From: Lutimonas zeaxanthinifaciens | Lineage (GTDB): Bacteria > Bacteroidota > Bacteroidia > Flavobacteriales > Flavobacteriaceae | Length of the DNA: 64,000 bases | Direction: 5' to 3' | Assembly (NCBI RefSeq): GCF_030503675.1 | Contig: NZ_CP129964.1 | Location: 2,418,001-2,482,000 of the forward strand | Shown here: positions 55,420 to 63,138 of the stretch, piece after piece | Layout: each line of letters opens with the position of its first letter | Position numbering within the stretch: position 1 is the first letter of the stretch | The notes under the pieces: generated by a model | Seen by the model: the letters and a program-made list of their open reading frames with translations, nothing else | Database searches by the model: none | Told to the model about the DNA's origin: nothing | Program-made: the position numbers and the translations under genes

Positions 55420-58230
55420 TTAAATCTCCAGTATATAGTCAATCAGGTTCTCTGAATGATCCATTTTCATTTTTTTTCGAAGACGGTAACGCTTGATTTC
55501 GACACTTCTTACCGAAATATTTAACAGGGGAGCGATTTCCTTGGAGCTTAGGTTCAACCTCAAAAAAGCGCAAAACTTCAGGTCATTCGCAGTTAATTCG
55601 GGATGCTTTTTCTTCATCTTATTTAAGAAATCCTTATCTGCATTGTTAAATGCCTCTTTAAAGAATTCCCAGTCATTGTTATTACTAAGATTCTTGTTGA
55701 TCACCTTGATCACCTCATCACGACTTGATTTATCTTCAAGATGCAGTAAATCCTGTTTAATTCCTTGTAATAATTCGTTTTTATTGATCAAACTCATTGC
55801 TGTTGTAGCCAGCTCCCTATTCTTGCTTTCCAACTCATTCTTTAACTGATCATTTCTCAACTTCATAATCTCCTGCCTACTCTCCATTTTTGAAATCTCC
55901 ATCTCTTTCTTGTTATCCTCAATAAGGCGATTTCTTTGATTCCTGTAATAACGAACAAAAAGCCTGTTGATAATAAACATTACCAGGCCAACAAGTAATA
56001 CATAAAGAATTACGGCAAAATTAGACAAATACCAGGGTTTCTCCACCTCAAAGCTATAACTGATCGTATTAGACGTTAATTTGTTTCCCACCCTACCTCT
56101 TATCTTTAAGTTATAGCTACCAAAAGGCAAATTCTCAAGAGATATATTTGGCTCTCCGTCCCAAGGACTCCAATCATCATATAAACCGATCAATTGATAC
56201 TGATAAGCCACTTCCGTATATTTACCATAGCTCGGAATACTAAAAGAGACACTCAAACTGTTTTCATTAAAACTAAAAACCCCCTCCTCTTGCAGTGGGA
56301 CATCAAATCGCTCTTGATTTTGAATCTTTTTCTGGATTCTGTTCAAATGGATTACATAATTCTCTTTCTGCGGCCGGTCAACATCCAAAAGGGCATATCC
56401 ATTTGAAGTTCCAATAATATAATTCCCTTTGACCGATTTTGATATATTCTCATAACCTGTTAAACCTTGATTTTGACGAAAAAATCTCGGTATGGAAATT
56501 TCAATAATTTCAGGAACACCGTCAAATCTATCCTGAGACAGATAAATAATATTCTGAGAAGAAAAACCCCATAATCGATCCTGGTTCTTTTCAGGAATCA
56601 ACCTCCCATAAACCTTGTCCCACCTGTCATAAAAAAGGCCGGTTAACAGAGAATCCTTTACAAGTTCCCCTTTCTTCAGATTAAAATCGAAAATACCTTC
56701 ATTAGAGGCATACTTTACTTTGTTTTGAAATCGAAACACACTTGAATCATAACCCAATGATTCGATGGAAACCAAACTTTTGACGCTACCCAACCCTTCA
56801 CTCAAGTCAAGGACAAAAAGGCCCTTAAATTCGTGATTCACAACAACTCTGCTACTGTCATAAAAATCAAATGACTTTGAAGAAATATCAAATCCTTCTA
56901 TTTTAGTATTGAAGGTCCAATTATTATTCTTTTTGATAAGTGTACTTAACCCATTGTAATTACCCTGAATTAAAATATTCCGGTTTCCTTCAATACTTTT
57001 AATTTCCCATGTACCGGATTGATCATAAATCTGAGTAGCCTGATTACCGTCTATCAAAAAAGTTCCATTGGTATGTCCGCAAAAGACGGTTCCGTCAATT
57101 TCATTCAAGCTCCAAACCTGACCTGCTGTTCCATCAATCAAATTAAACCCATTGGGCTCATTTATTCCTTTTACGTACAGCCCCTGATTTGTTCCTAAAT
57201 ACAACCATTCATCCTTCTCCAGTGACGCATATACAGAACCGAGTTTTCCTTTGTTGTCCTCAAAAACCTTAAAGGCAGATTCAAGATTAACAACACTTAT
57301 ACCATTATCAAGACCCAACCAAAGATTCTTGTCAAAATCTTCAAAAGCGGATAACACTGTATTATTTCCCAGGCCCTTCTCCTGATTTACCCTTTCGATA
57401 ATTTTCCCCTGGCTATCGAGCCTTATATAACCCTCGGAAACCGTGCCAAGAACAAAACCACCATCCTCAAGTTTTATACTGCAATAGATAAAAGAATTCT
57501 GGCCCAAAGACAGGCTATCAGTTTTCCAGGAACTTATTACATCATCTTCCCATAAATAAAATTCTCCCGATTCAGTAAGAATCAGCAGGCCTTCATCATG
57601 CTCAAATAGCCCTACAATAAAATTTTTTGTGAATAAGGGATCATCCGATTCAAGCACCGCTTGTCCATTTTGAACGGAATACAAGCCACCGCTGCCCTTT
57701 TGAAAATAAATGTTTTTAGATAGATTAAAGATCTTTGCCCTTGGGGTAACGAGCTCAATTACTTTTACCTGTTCATCCTTGGAATTATAGAGATAAATGC
57801 GATTCAGTGACTGAAACAAAATCCATTCGTCTCTAGAGGTAATATTCCAAAAGTGTTCGTCATCTTTGAGATCTATAGATAGTTTCTTGGTTAATGAGTG
57901 ATAGGCAAGACCTCCAAATTCAGTACGTTTCCAATATCCAAACTCCATGTAGCACCCCGAATAGACCAGGCCATCCTTCTCGTGAACACCTCTCACTATG
58001 GTTCCGTTTGGTGAAGGATAAAGTTTCCATACTCCTCCATTGAATTCCAGCAGACCGATATTATTACCAAAAAAAAGGTTTTTGTCAGAAGACTGGGTTA
58101 CGGACCAGTTCTGCCTTCCCGCTTCATAATCTATAATCTGATAATTTTGAACAGGAGGTAATTCCTGAGCACTTAAGTTGAAGCTCACCAGAAGAAAAAG
58201 GAGAACCCATAACTTTAATTTAATTTTCAT
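55420..58230 (-). CDS. Membrane-spanning one-protein regulator: beta-propeller sensor, Y_Y_Y, LuxR-type HTH
   Basis: This 936-residue protein has signal MKIKLKLWVLLFLLVSFNLSAQ, a large periplasmic beta-propeller built of Reg_prop-like repeats, a Y_Y_Y domain (about 640-730, ending YSFEVEKPWYL), one transmembrane helix (about 740-760), a coiled coil, and a C-terminal LuxR-type helix-turn-helix (LTANDLKFCAFLRLNLSSKEI and ISVRSVEIKRYRLRKKM). It has no kinase or receiver domain, so sugar sensing and DNA binding are on one chain. It lies between its own GH16 gene (8 bp upstream) and susC, and is the likely activator of the SusCD operon. Confidence 0.85.
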   Translation of the reverse strand: MKIKLKLWVLLFLLVSFNLSAQELPPVQNYQIIDYEAGRQNWSVTQSSDKNLFFGNNIGLLEFNGGVWKLYPSPNGTIVRGVHEKDGLVYSGCYMEFGYWKRTEFGGLAYHSLTKKLSIDLKDDEHFWNITSRDEWILFQSLNRIYLYNSKDEQVKVIELVTPRAKIFNLSKNIYFQKGSGGLYSVQNGQAVLESDDPLFTKNFIVGLFEHDEGLLILTESGEFYLWEDDVISSWKTDSLSLGQNSFIYCSIKLEDGGFVLGTVSEGYIRLDSQGKIIERVNQEKGLGNNTVLSAFEDFDKNLWLGLDNGISVVNLESAFKVFEDNKGKLGSVYASLEKDEWLYLGTNQGLYVKGINEPNGFNLIDGTAGQVWSLNEIDGTVFCGHTNGTFLIDGNQATQIYDQSGTWEIKSIEGNRNILIQGNYNGLSTLIKKNNNWTFNTKIEGFDISSKSFDFYDSSRVVVNHEFKGLFVLDLSEGLGSVKSLVSIESLGYDSSVFRFQNKVKYASNEGIFDFNLKKGELVKDSLLTGLFYDRWDKVYGRLIPEKNQDRLWGFSSQNIIYLSQDRFDGVPEIIEISIPRFFRQNQGLTGYENISKSVKGNYIIGTSNGYALLDVDRPQKENYVIHLNRIQKKIQNQERFDVPLQEEGVFSFNENSLSVSFSIPSYGKYTEVAYQYQLIGLYDDWSPWDGEPNISLENLPFGSYNLKIRGRVGNKLTSNTISYSFEVEKPWYLSNFAVILYVLLVGLVMFIINRLFVRYYRNQRNRLIEDNKKEMEISKMESRQEIMKLRNDQLKNELESKNRELATTAMSLINKNELLQGIKQDLLHLEDKSSRDEVIKVINKNLSNNNDWEFFKEAFNNADKDFLNKMKKKHPELTANDLKFCAFLRLNLSSKEIAPLLNISVRSVEIKRYRLRKKMKMDHSENLIDYILEI

Positions 58231-58238
58231 GGATCTCC

Positions 58239-59867
58239 CTATTGATATACCCTAACATAATCAATGACCATTTCTGCCTGATCAAAATCTGGATCAATGG
58301 CTCCTCCTAAATTACCTCCCATGGCAATATTGAAAATTAGAAATTGATCTTTATTAAACGGCCAGTTTCTGTTATCTTTTTGGAAAGGGTAATAAGTATA
58401 AAATCGTTCTCCGTCAAGGTAAAACGATATTTGATCTTCAGTCCAGGAGACCGAGTAGAGATGAAATTCATCATTTTCGTTCTCAATAGAAACCTCCTTC
58501 GTATTTTCCGTCGCTCCGGAACTGGAAGGGGAATGCAGGGAACTCCTGATCTTTCCTGGATCATTTCCTACGTATTCCATGATATCTATTTCGCCGCATC
58601 CCGGCCAAATATTCGTTTCATAGTCTGCTCCAAGCATCCATATCGCAGGCCATGTTCCTCCACCGGAAGGCAATTTGGCCCTAACATCAACTCTTCCATA
58701 AGTAAATTCGTATTTATTTTCTGTCTTTAATCTTGCTGAAGTATAGGATTTACCGCCACGACTTTCACGTTTCGCTGTAATATAAAGATTGCCGTCTTCG
58801 ACCCTGACATTGTCCGATCTGTCTGTATACCACTGCTCCTCATTATTACCCCAGCCACAGAGGTCCTCGGATTGAGCGCATCCATCTTCCAAATCATAAT
58901 TCCACTTTGCCTCATCAGGCGCACCGTTGGTGCTGAAATTATCTTCAAAGACCAGGTTATCGAATACAGTTTCTTCGTATTCCTCTTCAGTAGAAAGTAA
59001 AATAAACCACGACAATTCATCCGCCCCGTAAGTTCTCAGCACCATAGCTGTTTCAGTTCTTTGAAGAATGGTATAGGCATGAGTCCCTCCAACGTAAAAC
59101 CCTAAGAACCCAAAATCTGACAAATATAAGGTCTCCCTTCCATCAATAAATCCATAGTTCCAGGTTCCGCTGTAATCATTCAAAGGATAATTCTCATACT
59201 CATCTTCGTCATTCACAGGTTCTGAAGTACTTCCCAGATCATCCTCCAAAGGCCCGGCCTTTCCGTAAACCGTTCCCCCTGTAATATGATCAAATGACTT
59301 ATCCTGATCAAATACAAACTCGTCATCATACATACCCGAAAAATCTTTTTCAAATGACTGAGCCTTGTAATATTCCGGAACGGTTGCACCTTCAGGCCCA
59401 ACCCCAAAATGTCCTGTAACTTCAGCTTGCACACGCCATTTCTGAGAACTGTTATTCGTTAACAATTCCAACAGATCATCAGGTACTTCATATTCCCTTT
59501 TAACCTTTACATCAACATTTTTCGAAGCTTTTGAACCGCCGCTTCCAGTAGCGGTAACTTTAACCGAATAATCCTGAATACCCGGATCATCAAAAGTAAC
59601 AGTCAATTCACCATTAACCATATTTTGAGAATTCCCATCGTATTCAAGTATGTAGGAAGTTGCATTATCAGCGGTTGCATTGAAAGTTACCTTTCCGCTT
59701 CCATCTCCTTCTGGATTTTCTGAGGTTGCTCCCTGTATGTCAAATGTTACATTTAGATTTTTTACAACCACAGCAGGTGGTGTAATTTCTTCACTATCGC
59801 CTCCACAAGAAATCAAAACGAATAAACCAATCAAAACCAACAAAAAATAGCGAATTTTCATAATCAT
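58239..59867 (-). CDS. GH16 laminarinase lipoprotein, paralogue of the operon GH16
   Basis: This 542-residue lipoprotein (ending FVLISC, followed by GGDSEE) is probably displayed at the cell surface. It repeats the design of the GH16 at 45791-47425: a PKD-like domain (about 36-125), a middle domain starting DDLLELLTNNSSQKWR with HFGVGP (about 128-315), and GH16 (about 320-542). In the active site GEIDIMEYVG, E426 is the nucleophile and E431 the acid/base. The GH16 domain has an extra Cys loop (DGCAQSEDLCGWGNNEEQ). An alternative start two codons on (59861) is equally good. It shares a transcript with the regulator. Confidence 0.9.
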   Translation of the reverse strand: MIMKIRYFLLVLIGLFVLISCGGDSEEITPPAVVVKNLNVTFDIQGATSENPEGDGSGKVTFNATADNATSYILEYDGNSQNMVNGELTVTFDDPGIQDYSVKVTATGSGGSKASKNVDVKVKREYEVPDDLLELLTNNSSQKWRVQAEVTGHFGVGPEGATVPEYYKAQSFEKDFSGMYDDEFVFDQDKSFDHITGGTVYGKAGPLEDDLGSTSEPVNDEDEYENYPLNDYSGTWNYGFIDGRETLYLSDFGFLGFYVGGTHAYTILQRTETAMVLRTYGADELSWFILLSTEEEYEETVFDNLVFEDNFSTNGAPDEAKWNYDLEDGCAQSEDLCGWGNNEEQWYTDRSDNVRVEDGNLYITAKRESRGGKSYTSARLKTENKYEFTYGRVDVRAKLPSGGGTWPAIWMLGADYETNIWPGCGEIDIMEYVGNDPGKIRSSLHSPSSSGATENTKEVSIENENDEFHLYSVSWTEDQISFYLDGERFYTYYPFQKDNRNWPFNKDQFLIFNIAMGGNLGGAIDPDFDQAEMVIDYVRVYQ

Positions 59868-60369
59868 AAATTTTTCTGAAAAATAAGAAATCTAAACCAC
59901 TTTTCTTTGGCTTGCTCCAAAATTTTAAATAAAATTAACCTCCAAAAACCTGTCATTCATACAAAATTATATTATTTAATCATAAACTTTATTTAAATAT
60001 ATTTATATATCTGGTTAAAAGCTTTTTAAGTAATTTATTTAAAATTTAAAATTTAGCACTTAAGCTACTATAAGATTTTTCTATAGTTAATAAATTATAA
60101 TTCATAAGTACCTGTTTTATTGATTATTAAATCAATTTATACCCATAATTTCAATTTATTATGAAACTTTTAAAAAATAAAGCTAAAATCCCCTCTGGAA
60201 CCAAAAACTCAACCTCCCTCCTGTACTTGTTCAGATGATTATTTTTTTCTTATTGTATAGATTTTCAGGACATGACCGGATCAAAATTTTTCAATAAAAT
60301 TTTCCGGTAAAAAATTAAAAAACCTTAACTTTAGAACTATAGAAATTTTCAAAAATAATCGTTTTTATC
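59868..60369. other. AT-rich intergenic region between divergent genes
   Basis: This 500-bp stretch separates the divergent GH16/regulator operon and the DUF302 gene. It is very AT-rich (several runs of A/T around 59980-60160) and has no convincing gene; a 25-codon ORF at 60161-60238 (+) is too short to support. It must hold both promoters and contains the inverted repeat at 60067-60087. Confidence 0.7.
60067..60087. promoter_or_regulatory. ACTATA/TATAGT inverted repeat upstream of the GH16/regulator operon
   Basis: ACTATA (60067-60072) and TATAGT (60082-60087) form a 6-bp inverted repeat with a 9-base spacer, about 200 bp upstream of the GH16 start. The nine bases CTATAGTTA occur both here and before susC (55241-55249). 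A shared regulator site is inferred from this match alone. Confidence 0.3.
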
Positions 60370-60759
60370 ATGGAATATTATATCAACAAAACCTTAAATG
60401 ACATTTCATTTGAAGAAGGAATAAATAAAGTGACTGAATCATTGAAAACCCAGGGGTTTGGAATTTTAACGGAAATTGACTTAAAGACAACTTTAAAAAA
60501 CAAGCTTGATGTTGATTTTTACAACTACAAAATTTTAGGCGCATGCAACCCTCCTTTCGCTTATCAGGCACTGCAGTCAGAAGATAAAATTGGCACCATG
60601 CTTCCGTGCAATGTGATTGTTCAGGAAAAAACACCGGGAAAAATTGAGATTTCCGCAGTAGACCCAATGGCCTCCATGCAAGCCGTCGAGAACCCGGAAT
60701 TGGGTGACCTTGCCAAAGAAGTAAAGGATAGATTGCAGAAATGCATTGATGCCCTTTAG
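60370..60759 (+). CDS. DUF302 family protein
   Basis: This 129-residue cytoplasmic protein has the DUF302 pattern: SFEEGINKVTESLKTQGFGILTEIDLKTTLKNKL, then YKILGACNPPFAYQAL and LPCNVIVQE. The two cysteines (GACNPP and LPCNV) are typical of many members. The family folds as a small alpha/beta domain and its role is unknown; links to redox or metal stress are often suggested. Its stop codon overlaps that of the convergent lipoprotein gene by 3 of 4 bases (60756-60759), with no terminator between. Confidence 0.85.
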   Translation: MEYYINKTLNDISFEEGINKVTESLKTQGFGILTEIDLKTTLKNKLDVDFYNYKILGACNPPFAYQALQSEDKIGTMLPCNVIVQEKTPGKIEISAVDPMASMQAVENPELGDLAKEVKDRLQKCIDAL

Positions 60760-61301
60760 TTATTCAGCGGCCCTTCATAACTAAAACTGAACTTTTTAAA
60801 CCCTTGTGAAACCCATTTTCCGCCAAGGTAATCCCAATATCCATAGTTCAGATCAAAATCATCAAGAACGATTCGATATTGTTTTATACCATCGGTTTTA
60901 CCCATATATTGAATTTCCAGCCTGAGGCCATTCTCTCCATTGGTGTACCAGTCCCACTGATCATTCCCATCGGTGGAATGAACAAAGCTCAAATCATATG
61001 TGCCTATATCACCTGTCTTACTGTAAATATAAACCCCTTCCAACTCTGATGCACCGGGAACAGGGCTGAAAATAATCAAATCGTATAAGCCGGGATCATC
61101 CAAAGGTTCCAACAAGCGTATTTGATCAGCAACCCCCTGCTCCCCTGTTGACTCACGATACATCTCTGCCTGGATCAACTTTTGCTTTCCATCTAAAAAG
61201 TACTGACTCTCCAAAGGCTCAACAACATCATCTGATGACGAGCAGGAGGAAATCGTAAAATATGTCAAAATAAGCAACTTCCAATAAATCCTTAAACCCA
61301 T
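60756..61301 (-). CDS. Small lipoprotein of unknown function
   Basis: This 181-residue protein has a lipoprotein signal ending TISSC followed by SSSDD, an acidic patch that suggests export to the cell surface. The rest is beta-rich (for example GLYDLIIFSP, GTYDLSFVHS, LRLEIQYMGK, YRIVLDDFDL) and ends with aromatic strands (WDYLGGKWVSQG, KKFSFSYEG). I do not recognise a family. It is convergent with DUF302 and divergent from the helicase gene. Confidence 0.7.
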   Translation of the reverse strand: MGLRIYWKLLILTYFTISSCSSSDDVVEPLESQYFLDGKQKLIQAEMYRESTGEQGVADQIRLLEPLDDPGLYDLIIFSPVPGASELEGVYIYSKTGDIGTYDLSFVHSTDGNDQWDWYTNGENGLRLEIQYMGKTDGIKQYRIVLDDFDLNYGYWDYLGGKWVSQGFKKFSFSYEGPLNN

Positions 61302-61339
61302 AATTATCTGAATATTAAGAATAAATACAACTCTTTTTA

Positions 61340-61368
61340 TTGTATCTCCGAATGTATAACTAATTTTG
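61340..61368 (+). promoter_or_regulatory. Promoter of the RNA helicase gene
   Basis: TTG (61340-61342), an 18-bp spacer and TAATTTTG (61361-61368) fit the Bacteroidota housekeeping promoter TTG / TAnnTTTG. The predicted start of transcription is only about 10-15 bp before the helicase ATG at 61389, giving a very short leader. Confidence 0.6.
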
Positions 61369-61388
61369 CAAAATAAAAGAATTACCGG

Positions 61389-62729
61389 ATGAAATCATTT
61401 GAGGACCTCAAAATTAGAAAACCACAGCTTAAAGCCTTAAGTGATATGGGTATTTCCTCCCCGACTCCCATCCAGGAAAAATCAATTCCGGCAGTTAACT
61501 CTGGAAATGACATGGTAGGGCTTGCACAAACAGGAACAGGAAAAACCTTGGCCTACCTGCTACCTATATTAACTTCCCTGCCGTACTCTGATCAAACACA
61601 TCCCAGGGTACTTATACTTGTACCAACCCGGGAACTGGTATCTCAGGTAGTTAAAGTTGCCAGAGAACTGACTTCATATCAGAACGTTCGAATAGAAGGT
61701 GTTTACGGAGGAGCAAACATAAACACGCAAAAAGAAATGATTTCTCAGGGGCTGGATGTTCTTATTGCAACTCCGGGAAGACTGTTTGACCTTGCCGTTT
61801 CAGGAGTTTTAAGACTTTCGTCAATCCAAAAACTCATTCTTGACGAAGTGGACGAGATGCTGTTTGAAGGATTCAGGCCTCAACTGCTTAATATTTTCGA
61901 TATTTTACCCAGAAAAAAACAGAGTATCATGTTCTCAGCCACACTTACAGAGGAAGTTGATGAATTGATACAAAACTTCTTTAAAAGTCCAAAAAAAATT
62001 GAAATTGTCCCTGTGGGAACACCACTGGAACGAATCACTCAAAAAGGAATTCCCGTCCCAAACTACAACACAAAAGTCAATTTCTTAAGATTCCTTGTCA
62101 ATCAAGAAGGATTTGACAAAGTTTTGGTATTCACAAAAAATAAAAGAATTGCCGACAGGCTTTATGCCGATCTTCAGGAGGAATTTGAAAATGAAATGGA
62201 TCTTATCCATTCAAACAAATCACAGAATTACAGATTTCAGGCCGTTGAGAAATTTGAAAATGGTACCATAAGATTATTAATTGCGACAGACATTGTTTCG
62301 AGAGGAATGGATATTTTAGGTGTCAGTCACGTGATCAATTTCGACGCCCCTAAGTACCCTGAGCAATACATTCACAGAATCGGGCGCACGGGAAGGGCCC
62401 GCGAAAGTGGTGAAGCTATTTTTATGTTTACTTCTTCAGAAGAGGAAATGCTCCTTGAAATAGAAATCCTGATGCAGACTGAAGTCCCTATTGACAAACT
62501 TCCTTTGGAAGTTGAAATATCCAAAAAATTAATGCCTGAAGAAATTGACAGAAGCTCTGAAAAAGAAATCGGAAGGAATCAAAAAGTCACCCATACCCCT
62601 GGACCCGCCTTTCATGAAAAAAGTGATAAAAACAAGAAGGTAAACCTTGGAGGATCTTATAAAAGGGAAATCAAAAAAAAGTATAAAAAACCTAAAACCC
62701 GCCCTCCAAAAACCAAAGGAAAAAAATAG
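61389..62729 (+). CDS. DEAD-box-type ATP-dependent RNA helicase (DEVD variant)
   Basis: This 446-residue cytoplasmic helicase shows all core motifs in order: Q motif (PTPIQEKSIP), motif I AQTGTGKT, PTRELV, TPGRL, motif II as LDEVDE, SAT, VFTKNK, ATDIVSRGMD and HRIGRTGRA. Motif II reads DEVD instead of DEAD, a mild variant also found in other working helicases. The C-terminal 60 residues are strongly basic (KREIKKKYKKPKTRPPK), good for RNA binding, as in RhlE/CsdA-like proteins. The gene is single with its own promoter, followed by the tandem RNA-like elements. Confidence 0.9.
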   Translation: MKSFEDLKIRKPQLKALSDMGISSPTPIQEKSIPAVNSGNDMVGLAQTGTGKTLAYLLPILTSLPYSDQTHPRVLILVPTRELVSQVVKVARELTSYQNVRIEGVYGGANINTQKEMISQGLDVLIATPGRLFDLAVSGVLRLSSIQKLILDEVDEMLFEGFRPQLLNIFDILPRKKQSIMFSATLTEEVDELIQNFFKSPKKIEIVPVGTPLERITQKGIPVPNYNTKVNFLRFLVNQEGFDKVLVFTKNKRIADRLYADLQEEFENEMDLIHSNKSQNYRFQAVEKFENGTIRLLIATDIVSRGMDILGVSHVINFDAPKYPEQYIHRIGRTGRARESGEAIFMFTSSEEEMLLEIEILMQTEVPIDKLPLEVEISKKLMPEEIDRSSEKEIGRNQKVTHTPGPAFHEKSDKNKKVNLGGSYKREIKKKYKKPKTRPPKTKGKK

Positions 62730-62804
62730 TTTTTCTCCAAATCAGATACAAATACGGTTTTTATTGATTTTTTTTTGACAAAATCACAATATTAGAATTT
62801 AATT

Positions 62805-62898
62805 CACGTTGTATTATCTCATTAGTTTTTATTTTAAAACTAGGGAAAATTGTTATTGTTAAAGAAGAAAACTCTCCTGTAAAAGGGAGAGTTTTTTT
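62805..62898 (+). ncRNA. Tandem RNA-like element, copy A
   Basis: This ~95-bp element is nearly identical to the one at 63006-63103. It begins CACGTTGTATTATCTCATTAG, passes through AAAACTAGGGAAAATTG and TTATTGTTAAAGAAG, and ends in a terminator hairpin with a T-run. It has no ORF. Conservation of sequence outside the hairpin, and of pairing inside it, suggests a small RNA gene. It could also be a simple duplication of a terminator region of the helicase gene. Confidence 0.45.
62869..62898 (+). terminator. Terminator of RNA-like element A
   Basis: AAACTCTCC (62869-62877) pairs with GGAGAGTTT (62886-62894), followed by a run of seven T. It lies 140 bp after the helicase stop and may also end that transcript. 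Confidence 0.85.
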
Positions 62899-63005
62899 AT
62901 TTTTATTTTATGCTAATAAACAATGAGCTCATAAGCCTAACTTCAAGTATTAAATTAAATTATTTTCAATTTATTTTTCCTTTTCAACAATATAAAAAAC
63001 TTAAT

Positions 63006-63103
63006 CACGTTGTATAATCTCATTAGTTTTTTTTTATTTTAAAACTAGGGAAAATTGTTATTGTTAAAGAAGGAAAACTCTCCAATAAATTGGAGAGTTT
63101 TTT
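63006..63103 (+). ncRNA. Tandem RNA-like element, copy B
   Basis: This is the second copy of the element at 62805-62898, starting 201 bp after it. It differs by a T-to-A change near the start (TATAATCTC), four extra T in the central T-run, one extra G before the hairpin, and a changed hairpin top. The stem is kept: the top CTCTCCTG/GGGAGAG of copy A becomes CTCTCCAAT/ATTGGAGAG, so pairing survives base changes. The bases between the copies are AT-rich and not conserved. No protein is encoded. Function unknown. Confidence 0.45.
63075..63103 (+). terminator. Terminator of RNA-like element B
   Basis: AAACTCTCCAAT (63075-63086) pairs with ATTGGAGAGTTT (63089-63100) around a very small loop, and six T follow. 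It faces the phosphatase gene's 3' end 36 bp away and may also stop leftward transcripts. Confidence 0.85.
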
Positions 63104-63138
63104 GATTTAATCCCGTTAAATAATCTTCTTTTCGGATC

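Noticed and set aside
20821-59867. Whole 39-kb region as a mobile element
   Set aside because: No integrase, transposase, flanking tRNA or direct repeats seen; base composition by eye is like the surroundings.
60161-60238. 25-codon ORF in the AT-rich intergenic region
   Set aside because: Too short, no ribosome-binding site and no similarity seen; not enough to call a gene.
60756-60759. Overlapping stop codons of DUF302 and lipoprotein genes
   Set aside because: Convergent overlaps of a few bases are common in compact genomes and need no special explanation.
61830-61860. DEVD in place of DEAD in the helicase
   Set aside because: All other motifs are intact and such conservative variants occur in active helicases; not a sign of inactivity.
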